From positions 1-33,999 of the forward strand of contig JAFAEO010000041.1 in the NCBI GenBank assembly GCA_023423975.1: a stretch of 33,999 bases of DNA, in the 5' to 3' direction. The DNA is from Pseudomonadota bacterium. Lineage in GTDB: Bacteria > Pseudomonadota > Gammaproteobacteria > Burkholderiales > Burkholderiaceae_B. Below are positions 15,648-23,764 of this stretch, piece by piece; the first letter of the stretch is position 1, and every line of letters begins with the position of its first letter. The notes beneath the pieces were generated by a model. It was not told the DNA's origin, did not search any database, and saw only the letters and a list, made by a program, of their open reading frames with translations. Made by a program: the position numbers and the translations under genes.

Positions 15648-16121
15648 ATGCAACACGATCTGGAAACCCGCGCCGCAACCATCGATCACTCCGAATTGCG
15701 TCTGTGGCTGCGCCTGCTTACCTGCACCAGCCTGATCGAAAATCGCATCCGTAATTATCTGCGCGTGCAATTCGATTGCACCCTGCCGCGCTTTGACCTG
15801 ATGGCGCAGTTGGCCAAAGAGCCGCAAGGCATGCGAATGGGAGACCTGTCTGCAAGACTGATGGTTAGCAACGGCAACGTCACTACCATTGCCAATCAGC
15901 TGGAAAAAGAAGGTCTGATCCTGCGCAAGGTCAGCAGCGAAGACCGCCGCAGTACTTTTTTGCGACTCAGCGCAAAGGGACGGCGGCAATTTGACCAAAT
16001 GGCCTCGGCCCACGAGGCCTGGCTTCAGGATATGTTCAGCGGCATGCCCAAGGGCAGTCAGAAGGATCTGTACACGTTGCTGGCCGATCTGAAGCAGGCC
16101 GCGCTGGCATCTGAGCAATGA
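15648..16121 (+). CDS. MarR-family transcriptional regulator
   Basis: A 157-residue winged-helix protein. The DNA-binding core spans about 45-115, with recognition segment MRMGDLSARLMVSNGNVTTI (62-81) and wing VSSEDRRSTFLRLSAKG (95-111), the DRR motif being typical of MarR. Flanking helices form the dimer interface and ligand pocket. The ATG at 15648 has GCAGGAG seven bases upstream, better than earlier in-frame starts. It is divergent from the aminobenzoyl-CoA-type operon and is probably its repressor, released by an aryl-CoA intermediate as known for several aromatic-acid MarR proteins; that ligand is inference. From the -10 at 15497 the leader would be about 140 nt. Confidence 0.9.
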   Translation: MQHDLETRAATIDHSELRLWLRLLTCTSLIENRIRNYLRVQFDCTLPRFDLMAQLAKEPQGMRMGDLSARLMVSNGNVTTIANQLEKEGLILRKVSSEDRRSTFLRLSAKGRRQFDQMASAHEAWLQDMFSGMPKGSQKDLYTLLADLKQAALASEQ

Positions 16122-16507
16122 CCACGGCCGTACACAAGCGCCCTCCCCGCCGTGCGAGCAAGCCTGGCTTGGCCTGCTCCCAACGGCATGCCTGGCCGTG
16201 CTGATGGCGGCGGAATGCCAGATCAGAACCCCCGGCTTCAAGACAGCGGCCATCATGCCGACACCAGGCTGAGAATGCCGGTTCTCAAGCCAATAGCGGT
16301 CGTGCCGGCGATTAGCGACTTCACGATTTTGCCATGCCGCCCTTTTCCGACTTGGCCGCTTATGGCGTTACGATTGTGCTGCTTTGCGCCTTCGCAACTG
16401 TTGACGTTTTGGCAGGCGCTGCCCACAGCGGCAATCGGGTAAAATATTCTTTTTTGACGATACCGCCGGAGCATCAATGGGCGCTATCTTTCATTGGAGC
16501 AGTACGG
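16122..16507 (+). other. Intergenic region marR-glpD
   Basis: I see no credible gene in these 386 bp. A small inverted repeat TGAGAA/TTCTCA lies at 16270-16287. A TTGACG at 16401-16406 and a TAAAAT at 16440-16445 are present but too far apart to form one promoter. An in-frame extension of glpD to 16334 exists but lacks similarity to GlpD and a ribosome binding site. Confidence 0.4.
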
Positions 16508-18103
16508 ATGAACGCGGCTACGATTGAGCAAAACGATCAACCAATCCACCAGACAGATCTGCTGGTGATCGGTGGCGGGATCAACGGGACCGGCATTGCG
16601 CGTGATGCGGCAGGACGCGGCCTGTCCGTATTGCTCTGTGAACAGGACGATCTGGCCAGCGCCACCTCATCGGCCAGCAGCAAACTGATCCATGGCGGGC
16701 TGCGCTATCTGGAACAATACGAATTCCGTCTGGTGCGCGAAGCGCTGGCAGAGCGCGAAGTGTTGTTGAATATTGCCCCGCATATTGTGCGCCCTCTGCG
16801 CTTCGTACTGCCGCACGATCACACCTTGCGTCCTGTATGGATGATCCGTGCCGGGCTCTTTCTCTATGATCATCTGGCAAAACGCTCGGCGCGCCTGCCG
16901 GGATCGCGCCATATCCGTCTGGACGATGACTCTGCATTTGCGCGGCCCATGAGCGAACGCATCAAACAGGGGTTTATTTACTCAGACTGCCAGGTGGATG
17001 ATTCCAGGCTGGTGGTGCTCAACGCCATGGACGCGCAGGCGCGTGGCGCACAGATTCTGACGCGAACAACCTGCACCGGTGCACGCGTTCAGGACGGTCG
17101 ATGGTTGGTAACCTTGCAGGATGCCAGGGGCCGCCAGGTACAGGTGAGCGCCAGGGTGCTGGTCAACGCCGCCGGACCCTGGGTTGAAAAGGTACTCGGC
17201 ACGCTGCACGACCCCGATGCCCGGCCACGCAATCACCTGCGCCTGATCAAAGGTAGCCACCTGGTGACACGCAAGCTATACGAAGGCGACCATGCCTATA
17301 TTCTGCAGAATGCTGACAAGCGGATCGTTTTCATCACGCCGCATCGTGGTGACTATTCCATGATCGGCACCACCGATGTGGATTTCAATGGCGATGCACG
17401 TACCGCGCACATTTCCGAAGAAGAAACCGATTACCTGCTGTCGGTGGTCAATCGCTACCTGCGCCAGCCGGTGCAGCGCGACGCCATCATCTCAAGCTGG
17501 GCGGGTGTCCGCCCCTTGTATGATGACGCCCAGGGTCAGGCCGCTGCCGTCACCCGCGATTATGTTTTTGATGTGACCGGCGGCAAGAACGGTGAACCCG
17601 CCATGCTATCGATTTTTGGCGGCAAGATCACCACGTATCGCAAACTGGCCGAACACGCACTGGAAAAGCTTCAGCCCTTTCTGCAACAGGGACCGGCCTG
17701 GACTACCACGGCGCCACTGCCGGGCGGACAATTGCCCGAGCTTGACCCACAGCGCTATACGCAGCAATTGCAAGCGCGCTACCCCTGGCTGGATACTGCG
17801 CTGCTGGCCCGTCTGGTGGCGGCCTATGGCGCTATGACAACTGAAATAATCGGCGATGCCGATTCCGTTGCCGCGCTGGGTATGCATTTCGGACACGGCC
17901 TGTACGAGGCCGAAGCGCGCTGGCTGATCAATCACGAATGGGCCCAAAGTACCCAGGATATCCTGTGGCGCCGCACCCGACTGGGCCTCAAGTTCAGCCA
18001 GGGACAACTACAAACACTGGAGCACTGGCTCACCGGCAGGACGCTGGCTGCAGCCACGGCGCGTGACGCATTTTTTAAAGCAGAACAGGTCACGACCGGC
18101 TGA
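16508..18103 (+). CDS. glpD: Aerobic glycerol-3-phosphate dehydrogenase
   Basis: A 531-residue FAD enzyme on the inner face of the cytoplasmic membrane that oxidises sn-glycerol 3-phosphate to dihydroxyacetone phosphate and passes electrons to quinone. The FAD motif GGGINGTGIARDAAGRG is at 22-38, and SSASSKLIHGGLRYLE (54-69) is diagnostic for GlpD. The C-terminal GGKITTYRKLAEHALEKL is also typical. The start at 16508 has GGAG nine bases upstream and gives the usual MNAA...QTDLLVIGGG beginning. It stands alone, with no glpK, glpF or glpR in the window; no GlpR operator could be recognised. Confidence 0.96.
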   Translation: MNAATIEQNDQPIHQTDLLVIGGGINGTGIARDAAGRGLSVLLCEQDDLASATSSASSKLIHGGLRYLEQYEFRLVREALAEREVLLNIAPHIVRPLRFVLPHDHTLRPVWMIRAGLFLYDHLAKRSARLPGSRHIRLDDDSAFARPMSERIKQGFIYSDCQVDDSRLVVLNAMDAQARGAQILTRTTCTGARVQDGRWLVTLQDARGRQVQVSARVLVNAAGPWVEKVLGTLHDPDARPRNHLRLIKGSHLVTRKLYEGDHAYILQNADKRIVFITPHRGDYSMIGTTDVDFNGDARTAHISEEETDYLLSVVNRYLRQPVQRDAIISSWAGVRPLYDDAQGQAAAVTRDYVFDVTGGKNGEPAMLSIFGGKITTYRKLAEHALEKLQPFLQQGPAWTTTAPLPGGQLPELDPQRYTQQLQARYPWLDTALLARLVAAYGAMTTEIIGDADSVAALGMHFGHGLYEAEARWLINHEWAQSTQDILWRRTRLGLKFSQGQLQTLEHWLTGRTLAAATARDAFFKAEQVTTG

Positions 18104-18120
18104 TCACACCGGACCGGGCA

Positions 18121-18204
18121 CCCTATTCTGACCTCCCTGTTCTGACCTCCCTATTCTGGCCACCTGAACCTGGTTACCTTATTCTAATCACCCTATATAT
18201 TACT
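18121..18204. repeat. Degenerate 14-bp tandem repeat
   Basis: Six consecutive 14-mers, beginning 18 bp after the glpD stop. The first three are CCCTATTCTGACCT, CCCTGTTCTGACCT and CCCTATTCTGGCCA; the fourth is diverged (CCTGAACCTGGTTA), the fifth reads CCTTATTCTAATCA and the sixth is CCCTATATATTACT. The period is exactly 14 with no insertions. Confidence 0.8.
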
Positions 18205-18369
18205 CGCCGTCATCCAGTCAGCCAAATTCCAGGCACACGAGCCTGTCGTTCGGGGTCCGGCGTCGTGTCCCCCTGATCCACACAACATCATCGACGCGTC
18301 GATTGCACTCACCCTGCCGGCACTGAATACAAAACTCTTTTGGCGGGACAGGTAATGTATTTCTTATTT

Positions 18370-18421
18370 ATGACATGTCATCAAATATGCATGGTCACAG
18401 TGTTATCATCCCTTGTATAAA
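18370..18421 (+). promoter_or_regulatory. Candidate promoter and palindrome upstream of CYTH-CHAD gene
   Basis: A perfect 12-bp palindrome ATGACATGTCAT (18370-18381) precedes a possible -35 TGGTCA (18392-18397) and, 18 bp on, a -10 TATAAA (18416-18421). The start codon follows 32 bp later. Confidence 0.4.
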
Positions 18422-18453
18422 TCCCACCTCATTGCAGTGTAACTACATCAATA

Positions 18454-20166
18454 ATGACTATGTCTGAACAGGAACTGAAGCTACATGTGCCTGCCCCTGC
18501 GGCTGCGCAAGTAGAAAAGGCGCTGAAAAAAGCAAAATGCGAGACCATCTCGCTGCGCGCCATGTATTTTGATACAGCAGATCGCGAACTGGCCAAATCA
18601 AAAATCGCCATCCGGCTCCGTCTGGAAGGCGACAACTGGGTGCAAACGCTGAAAATGCCCGGCAGCAATGCGCTGACCAAGCTGGAACTGAATCACAACC
18701 GCCCCAGCCCGGTGCTGGATTTGAGTTTGTACGCAGGCACGCCGGCCGAGGCCGCCTTGCTCAAACTGGCCAAGCCGCTGGAACTGCGCTACGAAACCGA
18801 TATCACCCGGTTGTATCGGCGCCAGCGCACGCGCAAGGGCACCATAGAAATCGCCTTCGATACCGGCGTTATCCGTGCTGCCGAGCTCGAATTGCCGGTG
18901 TCCGAAGTGGAATTCGAACTGGTATCGGGCTCGCCTGAAGCCATCTTTGAAATCGGAAAGAAATGGCTGTCTCAGTACAAGCTGGTTCTGGACCTGCGCA
19001 GCAAGTCGCAGCGTGGCGATGCCCTGGCGCAATCTGCAGCCAATATCCGGCTTGCAGACAATGCCAGTGTCAAGAATGCGACACGCGACAGCGAAGTGCT
19101 GCGTTTCTGGGCACCGCGCAAGGCGCGCGCCTACGAAATTGACAAACAGGATAGCGCCACGCAGGCGCTGGTCTCGGTCACGACCGAATGCCTGGAACAA
19201 ATCTGTGCCAACGCCGGCGCCCTGGCTGAAATTGATACGCTGGGCGTTGTTGCGGTAGGCCGCCCCGAGCACGTGCACCAATTGCGTATTGGGATGCGAC
19301 GCCTGACCAGCAACTGGAAGCTGTTTGCCGGCCTGGCATGGCTGCCCGAGCAGGACGTGCGCGATGAGCTTCGCGTGCATTTGGGCAGATTCGGTGCCAC
19401 GCGGGATCTGGACGTCATGCTCGCGACCGTGGTACCGGTCCTGAACAAAGCAGGCATGCCTGCCATGCAGTTCAGCTCGCACGAAGAAGGGGCCACGCCT
19501 CACGACATCGCCAAAGACCCGTCATTTCAGCAATGGCTGCTGCGACTGCTGGAGTGGACGGTACTGACGCCCACAACCGATCCCGTGGCCGTTGTATCTG
19601 ATGACACCGAACAGGTTCAACTGGATGTGATTGATGACGAACAACTGGCCGATTTTATACACAGTGAGCCAGCCGCAGCCGAGCAAAGCATTGAAGCAGC
19701 GTCGGTGCCTGCAGCGGCCGGCGCATCCATCCAGATTGAACCGATCATCATCCCCCTGACGCCACTGCCACACGGCCGCCCTGTTCTGCGCAGATTGCTG
19801 GAGCAGCGCCTGAACAAATGGAACAGGCAAATCGTTCGTCACTGGAAAACCGAAGATAAATCGGATATCGAGGCCTATCATGACCTGCGCAAGCGCATCA
19901 AGCGCATGCGTTACGCCCTGAATGTATACGAAGGCTTGCGCCCCAATTGCAACCTGAGCGGATATGTAAAGAAACTGGCAGCAGCACAGGAAGTATTCGG
20001 CCATCTGAACGATATGTCTACCGCCCTCACGTTCTTTGCCGCACATACGCAAACGCATCCGGGCGCCTGGTTCGCCGTGGGCTGGCTGACCGCCACGCTG
20101 GAAACCCTGAAACACCAGGCTGATGAAGCGCTGACGCATATCCCCGCAAAAATCCGCTACGACTGA
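18454..20166 (+). CDS. CYTH-CHAD domain protein (inorganic triphosphatase/polyphosphate-binding)
   Basis: A 570-residue protein. The N-terminal CYTH (triphosphate tunnel) domain covers about residues 4-200, with the signature ExExK as E5-Q-E7-L-K9 and basic/acidic strand residues such as RLRLEGD (54-60). The helical CHAD domain follows, about 235-560, in two halves containing HVHQLRIGMRRLTSNWKLF (273-291) and AYHDLRKRIKRMRYALNVY (474-492), both rich in His/Arg/Lys for polyphosphate. E. coli YgiF is a comparable CYTH-CHAD triphosphatase. Odd here is an acidic, Ala-rich insert at about 372-440 between the two CHAD halves. Two ATGs (18454, 18460) are possible starts; no clear ribosome binding site is seen. 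The actual substrate is unknown. Confidence 0.9.
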   Translation: MTMSEQELKLHVPAPAAAQVEKALKKAKCETISLRAMYFDTADRELAKSKIAIRLRLEGDNWVQTLKMPGSNALTKLELNHNRPSPVLDLSLYAGTPAEAALLKLAKPLELRYETDITRLYRRQRTRKGTIEIAFDTGVIRAAELELPVSEVEFELVSGSPEAIFEIGKKWLSQYKLVLDLRSKSQRGDALAQSAANIRLADNASVKNATRDSEVLRFWAPRKARAYEIDKQDSATQALVSVTTECLEQICANAGALAEIDTLGVVAVGRPEHVHQLRIGMRRLTSNWKLFAGLAWLPEQDVRDELRVHLGRFGATRDLDVMLATVVPVLNKAGMPAMQFSSHEEGATPHDIAKDPSFQQWLLRLLEWTVLTPTTDPVAVVSDDTEQVQLDVIDDEQLADFIHSEPAAAEQSIEAASVPAAAGASIQIEPIIIPLTPLPHGRPVLRRLLEQRLNKWNRQIVRHWKTEDKSDIEAYHDLRKRIKRMRYALNVYEGLRPNCNLSGYVKKLAAAQEVFGHLNDMSTALTFFAAHTQTHPGAWFAVGWLTATLETLKHQADEALTHIPAKIRYD

Positions 20167-20198
20167 TACCCCACCCCGATCATGATCGGCACCGGATC

Positions 20199-20253
20199 AA
20201 AAAAACACCCTGCAAGCTCGGATTGTTTATCCCGGTTTGCAGGGTGTTTTTTT
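20199..20253. terminator. Bidirectional rho-independent terminator
   Basis: The arm AAAAAAACACCCTGCAA (20199-20215) pairs perfectly with TTGCAGGGTGTTTTTTT (20237-20253). The A-run and T-run give a U-tract on both strands. It sits between the convergent CYTH-CHAD and ftsY genes and should end both. Confidence 0.93.
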
Positions 20254-20312
20254 AATAACAGGCTCGGTTAAGAGCAGTCATGAGATGGCAGGCAGATCAG
20301 CCCTGTGGCCGA

Positions 20313-22061
20313 TTAATCGCCCAGCAACGCGCCGGCAAATTCGGACGCCACAAAGGGTTGCAGATCCTGCAATGACTCGCCCACGCCAATCCAGTAAACC
20401 GGCACCGGCCGCACGCCCTGGCTGCCCGCAGCCACGGCTGCCAGCGTACCGCCTTTGGCCGTCCCATCCAGCTTGGTCACAACCAGCCCGGTCAGTGTCA
20501 AAGCAGCATCAAACGCCTTGATCTGCGAAATGGCGTTTTGACCGGTATTGCCGTCCACCACCAGCAAAATCTCGTGGGGCGCATCGCCATCGGCCTTGCC
20601 GATCACGCGCTTGATTTTCTTGAGCTCTTCCATCAGATGCAATTGAGTAGGCAAGCGGCCGGCGGTATCCACCATGACAATTGACGCCTTGCGGGCACGT
20701 CCGGCATTGACCGCATCGAATGCCACTGCAGCCGGGTCGCCGCCATCCTGGGCGATCACGGCCACATTGTTGCGCGAGCCCCATTCAATCAGCTGTTCAC
20801 GTGCCGCGGCACGGAAAGTATCACCAGCGGCCAGCAATACACTGTGCCCCTGCGCCTGAAAATGGTGGGCAAGTTTGCCAATAGAGGTGGTTTTGCCTGC
20901 GCCGTTCACGCCCGCAATCATCACAACACGCGTCTGCCCGGCGCCTGCATCAAACTGCTTTTCCAGCGGCGCCAGATGCTCGGCCAGCAGATCGCGCAGC
21001 GCGTGCTTGACCGTTTGCGCGTCTTCAATGCGTTCCTTTTTCACCTTGTTGCGCAGTTTGCCCAACAGCGATTCGGTCGCTTCCATCCCCGCATCGGCCA
21101 TAATCAGCGCGGTTTCCAGCTCTTCAAACAGATTTTCGTCAACTTTGACGCCGACAAACAGCGAGCTGATATTCGACCCGGTCCTGGACAGACCATCCTT
21201 TAAGCGTGCCAGCCAGGACTTGCGGTCTGATTTGGGACGCTGTGCCGTGCTGGACGCTGCCGGTGCCTGTTCGGCCGTCGCAATAGCGTCAGGTGTGCCA
21301 GATATGACCGGTGTTGCTGGCGCTGGCGCTGGTGTTGGTGTTGGTGTTGGTGTTGGTGTTAACGGTGCCGGGCGCGCCTCGGCCTTTGCCGGCACTGCGG
21401 AGACGTCGGATGCGGGCGCCTGTGCAGCCACCGGTGCAACAGTAGGCTGCGCTACACTCTGCGCGACTGAAGCGCTCTCTTGCTCGCCGTGTACAGCGGT
21501 TTTGGTCGCAGCGCCCAAAGCCTGGCCCGCAGACGGTGCCAAAACAGCATCCATGGGTTTTTTCAAGGTTGCCGCTTTTTCGGTCAGATCCACATGAACC
21601 GGCGCAGTTGCGGGCGCTGACTGCACCGTGCGTTGCGCTTGCGGCGGTATAGTTGATGTCGACGGCGTGGACGCAACTGCAGGGGCTGGGGAAGCAGCAG
21701 CCGGCACTGGCGGAGGTTCAACCGATGCAGGCGCGACTGTCTCGTGCGGCGGCGGTTCCTGAACCGGAGGCGTCTTGGATGGCGGCTCCTGCGGGGGAGG
21801 CTCTACAGGTGCCGGCGGCTCTTTGGTCGGCGGTTCGGGCAAAGTCGGCTCCCGAACGGGCGGCTCCTGCGCAGGTGGTATGTCCTGGTCTTGGGTTTCC
21901 TGCTCGGTCTCTACCGGTTCCGGGGCGATCGTATGCTCGGGCACCGGCATGAGGGCCGCACCTTCTTCAAGCGTTTCGGGCTGACGGGTCTCAAGCACCG
22001 GTTCAACGGGCTTTTCAACTGGCTCGCTGGTTTTCTTTTTACGTTTGAAAAAACTGAACAT
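20313..22061 (-). CDS. ftsY: Signal recognition particle receptor FtsY with long Pro-rich acidic linker
   Basis: The GTPase that docks SRP-bound ribosomes at the membrane. The NG domain spans about residues 280-582: N domain KSWLARLKDGL onwards, G1 GVNGAGKT (384-391), G2 GDTFRAAA (413-420), G3 DTAGR (465-469) and G4 TKLD (529-532). The start MFSFFKRKKK is a basic membrane-targeting helix. Residues 11-275 are a low-complexity, Pro/Glu/Ala-rich A domain, longer than the roughly 200 residues of E. coli, with a run of Thr-Pro pairs at 235-245 encoded by a hexanucleotide repeat. The protein is 582 residues. The ATG at 22061 is supported by homology; the longer open frame is not. It is divergent from rsmD. 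Confidence 0.96.
   Translation of the reverse strand: MFSFFKRKKKTSEPVEKPVEPVLETRQPETLEEGAALMPVPEHTIAPEPVETEQETQDQDIPPAQEPPVREPTLPEPPTKEPPAPVEPPPQEPPSKTPPVQEPPPHETVAPASVEPPPVPAAASPAPAVASTPSTSTIPPQAQRTVQSAPATAPVHVDLTEKAATLKKPMDAVLAPSAGQALGAATKTAVHGEQESASVAQSVAQPTVAPVAAQAPASDVSAVPAKAEARPAPLTPTPTPTPTPAPAPATPVISGTPDAIATAEQAPAASSTAQRPKSDRKSWLARLKDGLSRTGSNISSLFVGVKVDENLFEELETALIMADAGMEATESLLGKLRNKVKKERIEDAQTVKHALRDLLAEHLAPLEKQFDAGAGQTRVVMIAGVNGAGKTTSIGKLAHHFQAQGHSVLLAAGDTFRAAAREQLIEWGSRNNVAVIAQDGGDPAAVAFDAVNAGRARKASIVMVDTAGRLPTQLHLMEELKKIKRVIGKADGDAPHEILLVVDGNTGQNAISQIKAFDAALTLTGLVVTKLDGTAKGGTLAAVAAGSQGVRPVPVYWIGVGESLQDLQPFVASEFAGALLGD
21331..21360 (-). repeat. Hexanucleotide repeat inside ftsY
   Basis: Five perfect copies of GGTGTT (+ strand), read as AACACC on the coding strand and encoding Thr-Pro pairs. 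Related GCTGGC units adjoin. Copy-number change would alter linker length by two residues without a frameshift. Confidence 0.85.
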
Positions 22062-22131
22062 AGGTTGTCGCAGGAAAGTGAATACTACAATAACAATAGG
22101 ATTCCCTATTTTAACAGTGTACGTCGCAACA

Positions 22132-22743
22132 ATGATGAAACCAGCAAACCGCCCCGCAGGCACTTCCGGCAAACGCCAGACCATCCGAATTATCGGAGGT
22201 CAATATCGTCGCTCGCAGATTCCGGTGGTTGATGCCGACGGCTTGCGGCCAACCTCGGACCGTATCCGCGAAACGCTGTTTAACTGGCTGAACTATCTGT
22301 GGGACGGCCGCTTCGACGACAAATCGGTGCTGGACCTGTTCGCAGGCACGGGTGCGCTGGGCTTTGAGGCCGCCTCACGTGGCGCCGCGCATGTTCAGAT
22401 GGCAGAAACCAGTCCGGCGGCGCTGGCCACATTGCGCGCCACGCGCGACAAATTACAGGCCAGCCAGGTGCGCATCAACAGCGCCGATGCCTTTTTGATG
22501 TTAAAACGCATGGATGCCTCCAGATTCGACCTGGTCATGCTTGATCCGCCCTTTGCCGGCAAGCTGTTTGATCGCATCTTTCCTTTTCTGCCGGCCATTG
22601 TCAAACCGGGCGGCCTGGTTTACATTGAATCGGACCAGCCCGAAGACCCGGGTCCCGACTTCCCTGCTATCCGCCAGGGCAAGGCGGGGCAGGTGTATTA
22701 TCAGTTACATGAACACCTTATTGCACCGCACAAAAGCGAGTAA
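22132..22743 (+). CDS. rsmD: 16S rRNA (guanine966-N2)-methyltransferase RsmD
   Basis: A 203-residue SAM-dependent methyltransferase acting on the assembled 30S head. The family signature IRIIGGQYRR (18-27) and GLRPTSDRIRETLFNWL (37-53) are followed by the SAM loop DLFAGTGALGFEA (68-80) and the catalytic DPPF (138-141; DPPY in E. coli, Phe is common). Two adjacent ATGs (22132, 22135) could serve as start; the upstream in-frame extension to 22045 overlaps the ftsY start and is not credible. It is divergent from ftsY and followed 83 bp later by coaD, an order frequent in betaproteobacteria. Confidence 0.94.
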   Translation: MMKPANRPAGTSGKRQTIRIIGGQYRRSQIPVVDADGLRPTSDRIRETLFNWLNYLWDGRFDDKSVLDLFAGTGALGFEAASRGAAHVQMAETSPAALATLRATRDKLQASQVRINSADAFLMLKRMDASRFDLVMLDPPFAGKLFDRIFPFLPAIVKPGGLVYIESDQPEDPGPDFPAIRQGKAGQVYYQLHEHLIAPHKSE

Positions 22744-22826
22744 ATACCTTATAATCGACGTTCCTTTAAACGCTCGGGCCGGTTTTCGGCCTCTTTCCCG
22801 GCATCGATCGGGAGCAAACGGAGCTC

Positions 22827-23348
22827 ATGATGATCACTGCTGTATACCCAGGGACATTTGATCCTCTCACCCGCGGACACGAGGATCTGGTCCGACGCGC
22901 AGCCGGGCTGTTTGATCATGTTGTGGTTGGCGTCGCCGTCAGCGCAGGAAAAAATCCGCTGTTTACTATCGAAGAGCGCTTGCAGATTGCCGAAGAAGTG
23001 CTGGGTCACTATCCTAATGTTTCTGTCAAAAGCTTTGGCGGCCTGCTTAAGGACTTTGTCCGCAAGGAAGATGCCCGCATCATCGTGCGCGGTCTGCGCG
23101 CTGTATCAGACTTCGAATATGAGTTTCAGATGGCCGGCATGAATCGCCATCTGCTGCCAGACGTGGAAACACTGTTCATGACCCCGTCCGACCAATACCA
23201 GTTTATTTCCGGGACGTTTGTCCGTGAAATTGCCCTGCTCGGTGGCGATGTGGGTAAGTTTGTATTTCCCTCGGTCGAGCGCTGGCTCCAGGAAAAATCC
23301 CAGGCCCGCCTGGCTGCCCGAGACGAGCAGGCGCCCGAGAGCGAATAA
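22827..23348 (+). CDS. coaD: Phosphopantetheine adenylyltransferase
   Basis: Transfers AMP from ATP to 4'-phosphopantetheine, the fourth step of coenzyme A synthesis. The motif YPGTFDPLTRGHEDL (7-21) carries the nucleotidyltransferase histidine H18. RGLRAVSDFEYEFQ and FISGTFVREIA are the other conserved blocks. The 173-residue protein has a slightly long, Ala/Glu-rich C-terminus. GGAG lies three bases before the ATG at 22827, with a second ATG directly after it. A TATAAT at 22750-22755 may be a promoter but lacks a well-spaced -35. It follows rsmD and precedes the ferredoxin gene. Confidence 0.96.
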   Translation: MMITAVYPGTFDPLTRGHEDLVRRAAGLFDHVVVGVAVSAGKNPLFTIEERLQIAEEVLGHYPNVSVKSFGGLLKDFVRKEDARIIVRGLRAVSDFEYEFQMAGMNRHLLPDVETLFMTPSDQYQFISGTFVREIALLGGDVGKFVFPSVERWLQEKSQARLAARDEQAPESE

Positions 23349-23512
23349 ACAAACCGCCAAGGGTACGCCAGAAGCAATATCGGCACCAACGGGCCGCCAG
23401 GCCACACGCACACGGCGGCCCATTAACCCTGATACGTTTGCCTGTTTTCAGGTATTTGCCCAACCATTGGCGTACACTGTCACTGTGTATAAACGAAAGC
23501 GCCGGAAAGATT

Positions 23513-23764
23513 ATGGCCCTGCTGATTACCGATGAATGCATCAACTGCGACGTCTGCGAACCGCAGTGTCCCAATGAAGCCATCTATATGGGTGTAGATT
23601 TCTATGAAATCGACCCTGCCAAGTGCACCGAATGCGTCGGGCACCATGGCGAACCGCAATGTCAGGTGGTCTGTCCTGTCGAGTGTATTGAGATCAATCC
23701 GGAATGGAAAGAATCGCAGGATATGCTCATGGCCAAATTCTACAAACTGACAGCCGTAGCCTGA
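23513..23764 (+). CDS. fdx: 2[4Fe-4S] ferredoxin, YfhL/Allochromatium type
   Basis: An 83-residue electron carrier with nine cysteines. The first cluster motif is Cys9-x2-Cys12-x2-Cys15-x3-Cys19-Pro. The second is Cys38-x2-Cys41-x8-Cys50-x3-Cys54, with a further Cys58. The eight-residue spacer within the second motif and the C-terminal extension are the marks of the Allochromatium vinosum type of low-potential ferredoxin. The ATG at 23513 has GGAAAGA upstream; the longer open frame adds unrelated sequence. It follows coaD by 164 bp, a known neighbourhood in betaproteobacteria. A TTGGCG/TATAAA pair (23467-23493) is a possible promoter, though its 15 bp spacing is short. Confidence 0.94.
   Translation: MALLITDECINCDVCEPQCPNEAIYMGVDFYEIDPAKCTECVGHHGEPQCQVVCPVECIEINPEWKESQDMLMAKFYKLTAVA

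Larger units (their letters stand above)
18104..18453. other. Intergenic region glpD to CYTH-CHAD gene
   Basis: These 350 bp hold a degenerate 14-bp tandem repeat at 18121-18204, then about 150 bp without recognisable features, then a palindrome and a candidate promoter at 18370-18421. No gene is apparent. Confidence 0.5.

Noticed and set aside
22721..22755. A TTGCAC / TATAAT pair as a coaD promoter.
   Set aside because: The spacing is 23 bp, too long for a standard sigma70 promoter; only the -10-like hexamer is noted.
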